This document shows positions 24,570 to 33,117 of a DNA stretch of 64,000 nt, in pieces. Position numbers and translations under genes: made by a program. The stretch is from Paenibacillus sp. JNUCC-31 (GTDB taxonomy: Bacteria; Bacillota; Bacilli; Paenibacillales; Paenibacillaceae), in the NCBI RefSeq assembly GCF_014844075.1, contig NZ_CP062165.1, positions 372,001 to 436,000 on the forward strand. The letters are read 5' to 3'. Position 1 is the stretch's first letter; each line of letters starts with the position of its first letter. The notes under the pieces are model-generated. The model did not search any database. It was not told where the DNA came from and saw nothing but the letters and a program-made list of their open reading frames with translations.

Positions 24570-26804
24570 CTATTTGACAAGACGGGCATTTACCCAATCG
24601 GCATGGTCACTATTTATACCATCTCCACTATCTGTTACTTTAAGTTTTAGCTCATTCTTTCCGGAAAGATTAACGTTTACCTCTTTTGCCGCTGTATTTC
24701 TATTCATCACACCACTGGAAAATACAACTTGATTGTCTACAACAACTTGGAACTCCACAGTACCTACAGAACCTACATCACCATCTACCCCGACTAGCGC
24801 GGTAAAGGATGTGTACTTCCCATCCAGTTTGTAAACAATTTCACTGTTAGCATGTGTGCCCAAACCTTTGGTATAGGTCTTGTCATTTAACTTAAGTGTA
24901 TTTCCATCAGCATTACGATCTTTTTGAATTGTTCCCCAACCTGTTGTGGCAGAAAACCAATCAATATCGCTGAGATACGTTGTTACAGGTGTTATTGGAT
25001 CGGTTTCAAAGATTTTAATCTCACTTGCAGAGGCAAAACCATTTGTTCCACCTCCTTGAGGTACTTCAAGGCGAACATATTTAGCAAGCGTAGGTGTGAA
25101 AGTTACTGTCTTTTCTGTTTTGTCCTTTGCCCAAGTGCCTGTTGCAACCTGAGAGAAGGATACCCCATCAAGACTTGTGAGAATTTTATAATTTGTAATA
25201 ATACCATTTTCTTCACTTTGACGTGGTAAATATGTCAGCTTGTTGAAAGTTAGCGGAGTTGCATACTTTGCTGTAATATTGAAAGGAAATTGATTTTGCT
25301 TAGACCATTCACTGTGCCAGATACTATTTGTATTTCCATCAAATGCATTTATTGCGGTATTATTAGCACTTGAAGTCTCTTGGCTATTTGTTGTTACCCC
25401 AATGATACTTTTTACCTTATCCATTCCATCAGTCGGTTTAATGATGTTATATTCTGACCCAAACCAAATTGGTGCAGTTAGAAGAGGTAAATTCAATGAG
25501 TTAATCTTGTTTCGTGTTTCATTTGTTGCAGACAAACCCCATTTATCAAAGAATGGCGTCAAATCATAGTGAGCTACTTTTGAAGTGTTTAGAATAAATG
25601 CCTGTTTTTTCTGATCATTTGTAGTTGGCAAATCAGCTTTTGCCGTCTCACGATATAATCGGTGTAAATCTGGGTAGAAGTTATCACCAAAAGCAAGATT
25701 AAGTTGCCATAACATTTCTAATTTTGAATTAGAGTCTGAAAAATTCTTGGTTGGCTGATCTACAAACGTGAAAGCAGTAAAGTACTCGAATGGTGACCTT
25801 GCAGTCTCAGTAGATTTAAGAACCTTCTTAGCAGCTAGAGAATATAGATTTACGGTCACCTCACCCATCTCATCCCAAGTCCAGGGTCCTTGTTGCCTCA
25901 AATGACCTGCCTCATGATACTGCCCCCAACCCATTCTTGTAAGGTCTAAAGAATCTGCATTTGCTCCAGTACTTGTAGGCATAATCGCCCCATCCCAAGT
26001 TGCATATGCATATGCTCCGCCTGTGTAGTTTGGTTGTTCAATAATGCCAATCAAATGTTTATCTAAATGATGTCTAGGATCAGAATCAGAATTTGATAGT
26101 CCAGAAATTTTATCCTGTGCTGCTATAAACGTATCATAAGTCTGTAAAACAGGAACTGGGTCTTGATTCAAGATATGGTCTCTAGCAGAAGCATACGTGA
26201 AGACTAAGAGAGCTTTTTCTGATTGAAGAACAACAGAGGGTGCATCAGGATAAGCATTCATCATTTCCTGCCAATCCGCTTTTGTGTTCTTGCCTAATAC
26301 AAAGAATGGAACTGGACTCCCCCCACTCACTACATTTACATTAATACTACCTTCATTGTTGCTGTTATCAAAAGACAACAAACCGCCATTTGGTGAGGAA
26401 ATTGTGTTTATACCTGCTTGTAATGGATACTGAATCGCCCACTCTTGATCATGACGATGTGTCCCAATAACCGCTGTAATTGGTTTGTTACCTATAACTT
26501 CAATCTTAATTTGTTCATTAGCTTTTGCATATAGACCTGTTGGCTGAAATATTTTTCGCGCATCTGCATACCCCGCCGCTCTGCGCTCTCGCTCACCTTC
26601 CGCCCATATATCTCCAAGAGCTTTTACTTCAATATTTCGCTGAACAACAAGATTACTTTGCTGCGTGATGGCTGCCTCTGGCGGTGTAATAGCTGCCTCT
26701 GAAGTTTCGGGTAGTACTTCAGATGCCGAGACAGGTGCTACAACTGCTGTTGCTGTTACCAACATAAGAGATAAAACCTGAAGTGACTTCTTAAATTTCC
26801 TCAT
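24570..26804 (-). CDS. Secreted M60-type metallopeptidase with carbohydrate-binding domains
   Basis: 744 aa. A signal peptide covers residues 1-27 (cut near VSA-SE). The peptidase M60 region covers about 85-450 and has the zinc motif HEAGH at 297-301 with a downstream Glu near 315 (GEVTVNL). An F5/8 type C (CBM32-like) domain covers about 475-605, and an NPCBM/CBM51-like domain the C-terminal ~125 residues (SDIDWFSATTGWG, KGLGTHANSEIVYKL). M60 enzymes of the mucin-degrading group cleave O-glycosylated proteins, with the lectin domains holding the sugar part; that role is inferred here. AGGAGG precedes the start. Confidence 0.85.
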   Translation of the reverse strand: MRKFKKSLQVLSLMLVTATAVVAPVSASEVLPETSEAAITPPEAAITQQSNLVVQRNIEVKALGDIWAEGERERRAAGYADARKIFQPTGLYAKANEQIKIEVIGNKPITAVIGTHRHDQEWAIQYPLQAGINTISSPNGGLLSFDNSNNEGSINVNVVSGGSPVPFFVLGKNTKADWQEMMNAYPDAPSVVLQSEKALLVFTYASARDHILNQDPVPVLQTYDTFIAAQDKISGLSNSDSDPRHHLDKHLIGIIEQPNYTGGAYAYATWDGAIMPTSTGANADSLDLTRMGWGQYHEAGHLRQQGPWTWDEMGEVTVNLYSLAAKKVLKSTETARSPFEYFTAFTFVDQPTKNFSDSNSKLEMLWQLNLAFGDNFYPDLHRLYRETAKADLPTTNDQKKQAFILNTSKVAHYDLTPFFDKWGLSATNETRNKINSLNLPLLTAPIWFGSEYNIIKPTDGMDKVKSIIGVTTNSQETSSANNTAINAFDGNTNSIWHSEWSKQNQFPFNITAKYATPLTFNKLTYLPRQSEENGIITNYKILTSLDGVSFSQVATGTWAKDKTEKTVTFTPTLAKYVRLEVPQGGGTNGFASASEIKIFETDPITPVTTYLSDIDWFSATTGWGTIQKDRNADGNTLKLNDKTYTKGLGTHANSEIVYKLDGKYTSFTALVGVDGDVGSVGTVEFQVVVDNQVVFSSGVMNRNTAAKEVNVNLSGKNELKLKVTDSGDGINSDHADWVNARLVK

Positions 26805-26837
26805 AAAATCCTCCTAATATATTTTAATTTATGCATA

Positions 26838-26857
26838 GCTAGCATTTAAATGCTGGC
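26838..26857. repeat. Inverted repeat upstream of the M60 gene
   Basis: GCTAGCATTTAAATGCTGGC, about 35 nt upstream of the M60 start. It may be an operator or part of a promoter; no further evidence. Confidence 0.35.
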
Positions 26858-26919
26858 ATATCCACCTTGGTAAGTATTCAATAGATTTCAGACAAACCAG
26901 ACCCTGCTTTATTACATTT

Positions 26920-27374
26920 TCAACAAATTATTTTCCGACTTTTGCAGCTTAACTCCATACAAACCCTTGATATAGCTGGGCTAACCAGAGTTCCATTTTT
27001 GTAGTTGGACGAAAAACAGTCGTATAGTTTACTTTTTGGCTTGAGACATTTCAAGAATAGACTCATGAGTTGTTGAAGTGCCGTCTGGAAGTCCAGATTG
27101 CGGACTTCGTCAGCAAAGAGAAAAAAAGACATGCGAGTTTTCGTTCATCACCCGATTCACGTCGCTCATCACGAAGCAGTAGGGTTTGCGTATACCAGCC
27201 ATCCATGTACCTGTAGTCAACTATGAACCTTGCATGCAAAGCCTGGTCCAACATGGGTACAGCTCCATCCATAATTTGGAAGTAAACTTCCGGTTGTACC
27301 CGTTGCTTCGTTTGGGTAGATTCGAAGCCATTTCGCAAAAACGATTGGTCAGTTAGCCGATAAAAGCATGACAA
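26920..27374 (-). pseudogene. IS4-like transposase remnant with internal deletion
   Basis: Two frames carry pieces of one protein. The first (27374 down to about 27130) has ALHARFIVDYRYMDGWYTQ then LLLRD, as in the DDE region of IS4-type transposases. The second has LFADEVRNLDFQTALQQLM, as in their C-terminal part. The ~130 residues normally between these are deleted, and the last part is frameshifted. The insertion sequence is dead and its ends were not found. Confidence 0.65.
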
Positions 27375-27988
27375 AATCGAGCGGAGCGAAGCTAAAACCG
27401 CCTAAGCCAACCGGCGTAATCACCGTTATTAAATAAACACCATTAATCCTATTTCTCCTATTACATTTTTATTCTCATTTTAATTACATAAATTTAATTA
27501 TAAATATTTTATTACTATATTTTCTATATTCAATCCCGCAAAACGAGCAAGATCCCATTGTTCTTCATACAAGAACATTGATCTGACTTACGGCATATCT
27601 AAAGTCACCGTAGCACCCCGGTAATTACTGTTAGTATCTAGCCATGAAAAGAGGGCATTAGATAAGGTAATTCGTGATCAGATTCGCTACCCTGCCTTTT
27701 TCATCTTGATAATGTACTGTTAATGGAATACATGAGGTCCCGTGTACTATCCACTTGCTTCAATAAAATGTATAACATTTTATTGGTTAATTATGTATAT
27801 AAAGCATAAAAAGGTTTTAATGTGTGCAACAATATTGAGGAATTATTGGGGAAGTAAATTAGAGCTTCATCTGGAGGGACACACTAGCGGTAATTAGGAA
27901 AAAATACGGAAATCTAAATAGTTTGCTACACTATTCTGAATTAATTACATAGTTGGAGGAGTATGTCATGATTCATAACATCAGTTAG
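27375..27988. other. AT-rich intergenic stretch with gene debris
   Basis: No intact gene. On the minus strand about 27658-27765 a short frame ends in LTVHYQDEKGRVANLITNYL and stops, which reads like the C-terminus of a lost gene; I cannot name it. A promoter-like module at 27920-27960 precedes a 6-codon ORF (27969-27989; MIHNIS) with GGAGGAG upstream. Confidence 0.35.
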
Positions 27989-28035
27989 GTTTTGGTAATT
28001 TTTCTCACTTGATTTGCTATACCAAAACTTTTTAT
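27989..28035 (+). terminator. Terminator-like hairpin after a tiny ORF
   Basis: GTTTTGGTA and TACCAAAAC pair across a 22-nt loop, followed by TTTTTATTT. It lies at the end of a 6-codon reading frame with a good ribosome site, so it may be part of an attenuator-like leader or a terminator. Confidence 0.55.
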
Positions 28036-28054
28036 TTCTGTACTTGCCGACTGC

Positions 28055-28454
28055 TTGTTCCATCAAAAACAAGAACTGCTTTCGGGATTAACAATTTTAT
28101 GTATTGGGTCAACACCTGTACTCTTCTCCACTTCACTATATTGTGCATATGTTCTAAGCAGTGTCTTCTGCCAAGATGAACGAGGACACAACATGATGTT
28201 TAGACAAATGTATACAGATCTCACTGACCAAGACATTTCAGGTGAGAGTAACGAACAATATTCCAATAAATTCATATATAAGTGGACTACAAAGGGCGTT
28301 TGAAGGTGAATTAGCAGCTATAGAAATGTACAGAAGGATTGGGTTTGGACTTCCTTATGGAATCTATAAGGATACCCTCGGGAGGGGATCATTCTTGACG
28401 AACAAAAACATGCTGATAAATACAACAATTTGTTAATTTATAAATTGGCAAGAT
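28055..28454 (+). pseudogene. Ferritin-like domain protein, frameshifted remnant
   Basis: Three frames together give a ferritin-like pattern: QDERGHNMMFRQMYTDLT, then GLQRAFEGELAAIEMYRRIGFG, then ILDEQKHADKYNNLLIYKLAR with stop at about 28454. The first resembles the DExxH half of the first helix pair, and the other two the second metal-binding pair. At least two frameshifts separate them and the N-terminus is not recognisable. Similar two-repeat ferritin-like proteins are common in Paenibacillus, some linked to spores; that is family knowledge, not shown here. Confidence 0.6.
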
Positions 28455-28486
28455 GAAGAAATAAGATAAATTCAATGAGAAATTAA

Positions 28487-28524
28487 AGAGGGGTAGCTTT
28501 AGTAACCTAAAGCTGTTCCTCTTG
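28487..28524 (-). terminator. Terminator after the histidine phosphatase gene
   Basis: AGCTTTAG-TAAC-CTAAAGCT forms the inner stem and AGAGG/CCTCT the outer part. It lies about 50 nt beyond the phosphatase stop and may act in both directions. Confidence 0.6.
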
Positions 28525-28575
28525 GTTAAATCCATCATGAAAGCTATACACAGTGCGTAGAAAATTTTAAACAAT

Positions 28576-29202
28576 TTACATTCCGGCTAGATGTAAAACT
28601 TCTTCTAATGTCAGTTTTCCAATAACCTTATACCCTTTTTGATCTCCCAGCGGTTTAATAATAACTGTCTCCATACTCGAAAGTTCTCCTAGTCCCACCC
28701 CGGGAGGAAAAGAGTGAGCTACTATTAGCCTGTTAAAATGAATTGGAGGTGCCTCTTCAACTTCATTTGTAAATGCTTGAAGTGTACTGTCTATAGTTTC
28801 AGTGCTCGGGTTTTGACTGAGTTTATATATGTTTAACCAGAAACCATTTACTTTTACATTTTGTGTACCAAAAGCAGTCTGAGCCGTTTGGAGGGTTCTA
28901 CATAAGGGGCTTGCTTCTACGGGCATATGGACAGGAATATTTAGTTTTCGAATAGCATTGCCATACTTCTCAGCCTGTTCCTTTCCCGTAGCACTTAGAT
29001 TCCTCTGTGTAGAGCAATCTGTCAGACTAAAATCTTGTTGATCTTCCCCTACAGTTGCGTCTCCATGACGGGTATAGAGTATGTACCCACCTTTTTGAAG
29101 ATCATTTATAAGAAAAGATCCAGAAAATTCTGATCCTCTGGCGTTACAAGTTGTTCCAAGCAACAGAAGAAGACAGGGTACAATAATGAATAAACGGTAC
29201 AT
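28576..29202 (-). CDS. Secreted histidine-phosphatase family protein
   Basis: 208 aa. A signal peptide (MYRLFIIVPCLLLLLGTTC, not a perfect lipobox) is followed by a histidine phosphatase fold: TRHGDATVG with the catalytic RHG, SPLCRTLQTAQTAF with the second Arg, a possible Glu region, and LIVAHSF with the second His. Such extracytoplasmic enzymes act on phosphate esters; the substrate is unknown. It appears intact among broken genes. Confidence 0.78.
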   Translation of the reverse strand: MYRLFIIVPCLLLLLGTTCNARGSEFSGSFLINDLQKGGYILYTRHGDATVGEDQQDFSLTDCSTQRNLSATGKEQAEKYGNAIRKLNIPVHMPVEASPLCRTLQTAQTAFGTQNVKVNGFWLNIYKLSQNPSTETIDSTLQAFTNEVEEAPPIHFNRLIVAHSFPPGVGLGELSSMETVIIKPLGDQKGYKVIGKLTLEEVLHLAGM

Positions 29203-29345
29203 TTCTCTACCACCTTTTTCCCTCTACTCTCCCCTTATTACGATATTATATACAATGTTTCATCATTCAGAGGTGGATCGGCTACCATTAGTTGGCCAAT
29301 AAAAATGAGAGCTTATAGAATAAATCTATTACTCTGAAGACTACA

Positions 29346-29940
29346 ATGCCGAAACAAAGACGTACGTATACAGCAGAGTTCAAGAAACAAATGGTATTGT
29401 GTGTAAACGGAAAAATACTCGGTATCAGCAGTGTGTGACGTCCTGCAAATCCCTAGAAGTACATTTTACTATGAAGCCCCCAAGAAGAGTTACTCGGAGA
29501 CGATATCACCACAGCCATTATAGAGGTGTTCACAAATATCGAAAAGCATATTGCACCCGAAAGATCAAAGCTAAATTTCACGAACAAGGGCTGGTTGTTT
29601 GCAGGCGTCGAATCGGTCGGATCATGAACGAACAGGGATTGGTTTCGACATACACGGTTTCCCGCGCCTTTGCGAACGTGAAAGGAAATCTGAGTCAGAT
29701 CCAATGGTTTCATACCGACCGTGGCGGTGAGTTAAAGATCAAGAGATGGATGAGCTTTAGAGACGTTTGAGATCGGCCGATCGTTGAGTGCAAAAGGCTG
29801 TCCTTATGACAATGCCATAGCTGAAGCCACTTATAAAATTATGAAAACGAAGTTCGTGAACCAGATGAATTTTCAGAGCATATTTCTTCTAAAACCAAAA
29901 AATAATATGCGCAAGTCCGAAAAATTCACTAAAGGTATTC
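29346..29940 (+). pseudogene. IS3-family transposase remnant
   Basis: MPKQRRTYTAEFKKQMVL at 29346 is the start of an orfA. It then jumps to orfB-like pieces: LQIPRSTFYYEAP, YRKAYCTRKIKAKFHEQGL, RRRIGRIMNEQGLVSTYTV, AFANVKGNLSQIQWFHTDRGGE, and, frameshifted, EIGRSLSAKGCPYDNAIAEATYKIMKTKFVNQMNF. The pattern is that of an IS3/IS150-type element with at least two internal deletions and frameshifts. It cannot encode a working transposase. Confidence 0.8.
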
Positions 29941-29984
29941 TGCAAGAATAAAAGTTCAACAATCCATTTACCCACAAAAAGAAA

Positions 29985-30014
29985 AACCCCTCAGCGCTAG
30001 AGCGCCAAGGGATG
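29985..30014 (-). terminator. Terminator of the glnA remnant
   Basis: TGGCGCT-CT-AGCGCTGA within CCCTTGG...GAGGGG, then TTTTTCTTTTT on the minus strand. It follows the copied glnA end at 30021. Confidence 0.65.
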
Positions 30015-30020
30015 CAGCTA

Positions 30021-30084
30021 TTAGTACAACGTGATATATTGATCGCTTTCCCATTGGTGAACTTGTGTACGGTTTATGTTCCAT
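30021..30084 (-). pseudogene. Copy of the 3' end of glnA
   Basis: The minus strand translates to [16 protein letters not shown] and a stop, matching the last residues of GlnA at 34523 ([16 protein letters not shown]). Over about 63 nt, 7 bases differ by my count (roughly 89% identity). Beyond this the similarity is lost. It is followed by its own terminator. It is either the tail of a lost second glutamine synthetase gene or debris from a duplication during the rearrangement of this region. Confidence 0.75.
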
Positions 30085-30407
30085 ACTTTTCAAAACTAAT
30101 CATAATCATTCAGACTTTTGCGGGCATTTTGTGGGCGCCCTTTTTTCTTATTATAATGAAGAAACTCGTTTCAAATACTCATTTTGATTACATTACTACT
30201 TTGACATCATCTGAAATAAAGGTACTAAGCGTCATCTATATGACTCTGTTCAATCCGAATTCTCCCAATTTAAAAGCCATACAAATTCATTAGTTAACAG
30301 AGACTATTTCGGCGCCAACCAAGCCTCTCTATACTCTAGCATAATCATCCTTGAGCTTTCATATAATACGTTTCCTTCAAATCTACTACGTATGACAAGC
30401 GCCTCCC
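30085..30407. other. Intergenic stretch, nothing recognised
   Basis: A plus-strand frame of 93 codons runs through the glnA remnant and beyond, but it is antisense to the remnant and has no ribosome site. I regard it as chance. The remaining sequence holds no recognisable feature. Confidence 0.4.
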
Positions 30408-30668
30408 CTAATATTCAGTCCAATAGTCAATGTTCCCCGAAGGTGGAGTGTAGTCAACCTTGGGTCCTTCCAAAATAGACTTTGTTGGACGTATCCGTCT
30501 TGTCATCCCAATGTATGAATTCGCGTCTATAAGAGCTTCGAGAACAGCCAAGACGTCTGGTTTATATTTGCCGTCAACTCGTGGACTGCGGGAAACCTGC
30601 GCCGCCACCTTTGAAGTTGTATAAGATCCATAGGACCTTACATTGATAATCCGTTAGCAAGTTAATCA
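30408..30668 (-). CDS. Unidentified C-terminal protein fragment
   Basis: The minus-strand frame is open back to a stop near 30669; the only start candidate (GTG 30608) has no ribosome site. The translation (TTSKVAAQVSRSPRVD, YKPDVLAVLEALIDANSYIG, DYTPPSGNIDYWTEY) has the composition of a real protein and ends in a normal stop. It may be the tail of a larger gene whose front has been lost. I do not recognise the family. Confidence 0.3.
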
Positions 30669-30748
30669 CCTAGTGTTCACTTATGTACGAATATACGTTC
30701 CCTTATAAACAGTGAAATCATAGATATTTAGAATTACATATAGAAACA

Positions 30749-30776
30749 TTTTCCTAGGTCTGATAGACTATATAAT
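30749..30776 (+). promoter_or_regulatory. Promoter-like module A
   Basis: TTTTCC, then CTAGGTCTGATAGACTATATAAT ending at 30776. TATAAT (30771-30776) is a good -10 box. The same module occurs at 32719 and 34233, and more distantly at 27920. It lies 30 nt before the lipoprotein start. Confidence 0.55.
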
Positions 30777-30806
30777 AAGAACATATATAGGAGGATTATT
30801 AGTAAT

Positions 30807-31445
30807 ATGAGAATAGTATCAGGTATTTTGCTTGTTACCGCATTTTTAACACTTGTCGCTTGCTCACCTCAATCTAAAGCCGATTCAAAAAGTGATGGTG
30901 GCGTTGCGAATAAAGTAGAATCTACTTTGTCACAAACAGAATCCAAAGAAGAGCCAGCAGTTGAAACATCTGCAGATTCTGTTGATCAAGAACAAGAAAG
31001 TACTGCAACTTCAATTAAAAAAGGAGAAACAGTAACGATAGACGGGTTTGCGGAAATTTCAGTATCTAAACAAAAGTTTTCTAAAAAGATTGAACCTTCA
31101 AAACCAGGCAATTTCTATACATACTACGAATCAAAAGAAGATGATTCTACATATTTTGCACTCACAATCAAAGCCAAAAATTTATATACAACCGGCATTG
31201 ATGCAGATGAAATAGCAAACGTCACCTTAATATTTGATAATCAGTATGACTACCCTACTTTCAGTACCGTTGAGGAAAATGGAGGAGAAGACTTCACTTA
31301 CAGTAACATTACCAGCGTCAATCCTCTAAAAACCACCACGTTATATTTTCTTGCAGAAATACCAAACGAGGTCGCTAAAAGTGACAAACCATTAAAAGCT
31401 GTAATTAAGATACAAGATGAAGTTTTTGAATATACAGTAAGATAA
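30807..31445 (+). CDS. Lipoprotein with a beta-sandwich-like domain, unknown
   Basis: 212 aa. The signal peptide ends in lipobox LVAC (Cys at about residue 19). A Ser/Glu/Asp-rich linker to about residue 75 is followed by a domain with alternating strands (ITIDGFAEISVSKQKF-like, TYFALTIKAKN, NVTLIFDNQYDYP, TTLYFLAEIP, AVIKIQDEVFEYTV). This resembles DUF4352/DUF5067-like immunoglobulin-type lipoprotein domains, but I cannot assign a specific one. AGGAGG lies upstream of the ATG. The function is unknown. Confidence 0.65.
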   Translation: MRIVSGILLVTAFLTLVACSPQSKADSKSDGGVANKVESTLSQTESKEEPAVETSADSVDQEQESTATSIKKGETVTIDGFAEISVSKQKFSKKIEPSKPGNFYTYYESKEDDSTYFALTIKAKNLYTTGIDADEIANVTLIFDNQYDYPTFSTVEENGGEDFTYSNITSVNPLKTTTLYFLAEIPNEVAKSDKPLKAVIKIQDEVFEYTVR

Positions 31446-31512
31446 TAAAAGGCTCTACCAGTTATAAAGCGTAACCTTTGTAAAGGACATTTGAAAAAAC
31501 TAGACAACCTGT

Positions 31513-31552
31513 TGAAGCTGCTGTCTGTATCTTACAGACGGCAGCTTCTTCA
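31513..31552 (+). terminator. Strong hairpin terminator after the lipoprotein
   Basis: GAAGCTGCTGTCTGTA-TCT-TACAGACGGCAGCTTC, then TTC. A 16-bp stem with one mismatch. It may stop transcripts from either side. Confidence 0.65.
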
Positions 31553-31709
31553 AATTCCACTGCCCTCGATAATGATTGTAATACGTCATATCACTCTACG
31601 GAGAAATACTGTCGAGATATTTTTCATTCAAGCCAATAATTCCAGAATATCATTTGTCGCTCTATCTGCCTTAAGTCGATATTATAAAATCGAACGGGGA
31701 GTTGTTAAT

Positions 31710-31897
31710 TCATAGTAAATATGATCCAAAGATCCCCGCCAATCCAGGTGTTCCCTTTTCTACTGTTATAAGTTGCTTCCCTTCTGGCAATCCCCCACTG
31801 TAATCCACTGCTCGTTTACAGATTGGTTAGAAGCTAAGCTGAATACCAACACAACTGCTCCAATTAATAGACTAAGCTTCTGGATGCGTATCTCCAC
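31710..31897 (-). pseudogene. Small secreted protein gene, frameshifted
   Basis: Starting at GTG 31897 with CAGGGGATTT upstream, the first frame gives a signal-peptide-like IQKLSLLIGAVVLVFSLAS, then runs to an early stop. Another frame continues with AVDYSGGLPEGKQLITVEKG and TPGLAGIFGSYLL to a stop at 31710. One frameshift around 31825-31840 joins them into a product of about 60 aa. The product is unknown; the two halves together have the layout of a small exported protein. It is too short to have been noticed by length alone. Confidence 0.45.
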
Positions 31898-31968
31898 AAA
31901 TCCCCTGTTTCTATTCTAAGAGATTTGAGTAAAATTACATAGTATAGAGTCTCAAAGGAGGCATTATC

Positions 31969-32640
31969 ATGTGCGGAAGATTTACAATCACTGACCCCAT
32001 AGACGCTATCACGAACAGGTACTATGCTTCGATTGCAGATGGATTTGAGTACAAGCCGAATTACAACGCTGCACCTATGCAGTACATCCCAACCATTATT
32101 GGAAGCAAAGACGGAAATAGATTAGGCTCGCTCCGTTGGGGTCTGGTTCCTACTTGGGCCAAGGACGACAAGATTGGTAATAAGATGATTAACGCTCGTG
32201 CTGAAACGCTGTCCGAAAAACCAGCCTTTAAACGCCTGATCAGATCTAAGCGCTGCATTATCCCTGCGAACGGGTTTTACGAGTGGCGTAAAGAAGGATC
32301 AGCTAAGCAGCCGCTGCGGATTCTTATGAAAGACGACTCCATTTTTTCACTTGCTGGGTTATATGACACCTGGACAGATCCAGACGGGAATAAACTGAGT
32401 ACTTGCACCATAATTACTACAGAGCCGAACAGTCTTATGGAAGACATTCATAATCGCATGCCGGTTATTCTACGACCCGAGGATGAAGCAAAATGGCTGG
32501 GAAGATATAATGACGATGTTCAGTCGTTGCTCAGCTTGCTCAAGCCATACAAGGCTGCTGAAATGAGAGCGTACAAGGTCCCCAAGGAAGTAGGCAATGT
32601 GCGAAATAATAATGAGGAACTACTGAAGGAAGTAAATTAG
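31969..32640 (+). CDS. SRAP/HMCES-like protein (YedK type)
   Basis: 223 aa. The N-terminus MCGRF provides the catalytic Cys2. NYNAAPMQYIPTI, RWGLVPTWA, NARAETL, CIIPANGFYEW (active-site Glu) and MEDIHNRMPVIL (active-site His) are the family motifs. SRAP proteins form a crosslink to abasic sites in single-stranded DNA. GGAGG lies upstream. It lies 8 kb from lexA, but I see no SOS box before it. It appears intact within the decaying region. Confidence 0.92.
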   Translation: MCGRFTITDPIDAITNRYYASIADGFEYKPNYNAAPMQYIPTIIGSKDGNRLGSLRWGLVPTWAKDDKIGNKMINARAETLSEKPAFKRLIRSKRCIIPANGFYEWRKEGSAKQPLRILMKDDSIFSLAGLYDTWTDPDGNKLSTCTIITTEPNSLMEDIHNRMPVILRPEDEAKWLGRYNDDVQSLLSLLKPYKAAEMRAYKVPKEVGNVRNNNEELLKEVN

Positions 32641-32651
32641 AAATCTAATCT

Positions 32652-32693
32652 AAGAGTGAGTGATCCCTAACCGGCAATCACTCTTTTTTGTTT
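32652..32693 (+). terminator. Terminator after the SRAP gene
   Basis: AAGAGTGAGTGAT-CCCTAACCGGC-AATCACTCTT then TTTTG. Confidence 0.8.
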
Positions 32694-32718
32694 TTTCATC
32701 TCAGAAATATATGGAAAT

Positions 32719-32746
32719 ATTCTCACAGGTCTGATAGAGTATTTTA
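32719..32746 (+). promoter_or_regulatory. Promoter-like module B
   Basis: ATTCTCACAGGTCTGATAGAGTATTTTAG. It aligns with module A (30749) and module C (34233) through GGTCTGATAGA and the following TAT. It lies about 28 nt before the frameshifted zinc-ribbon gene. Confidence 0.5.
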
Positions 32747-32773
32747 GGTTAATTACATAAATGGAGGACTGCA

Positions 32774-33117
32774 ATGATTGAAGACTTAAACAATATATTT
32801 GGTAACATATTTAGTGTGGGACGATTATTGGTCTGTTTGTACTTTCAATGCTAGCCTTTAAAGCAATGCTTAGAAATATAAAAAACAAATTTAAACCCTC
32901 TAGCAAATTAATGAATTGCGAATCTTGCAGAAGTGTAATATCTAAAGACGCCTTTGTATGTCCACATTGCGGACAACATTACGGGGGCTCAAGCGCTGGT
33001 AATTCTATATTTTTCTGTTTTATGGCCGGATGTGGATTGTTGTTTGTTTCATTTTATTGTCTTGAACTCTTCTTTGAAGAAGTAGAATATGAATTTATCC
33101 AAAAATACTTTAATTAA
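32774..33117 (+). pseudogene. Small membrane zinc-ribbon protein, one frameshift
   Basis: An ATG at 32774 with TGGAGG upstream begins MIEDLNNIFGNIFSVG, then the frame stops. The second frame continues GTIIGLFVLSMLAFKAM and runs to 33117. It has a membrane segment, a zinc ribbon (CESCRSVIS, VCPHCGQHYGG) and a second membrane segment. Adding one G in the GGG run near 32820 would restore one reading frame of about 115 aa. It may be a broken gene or a sequencing slip in a G-run. Confidence 0.55.

Noticed and set aside
30012..30293. Plus-strand 93-codon ORF
   Set aside because: Its start is antisense to the glnA remnant and there is no ribosome site; the hydrophobic translation comes from AT-rich sequence.
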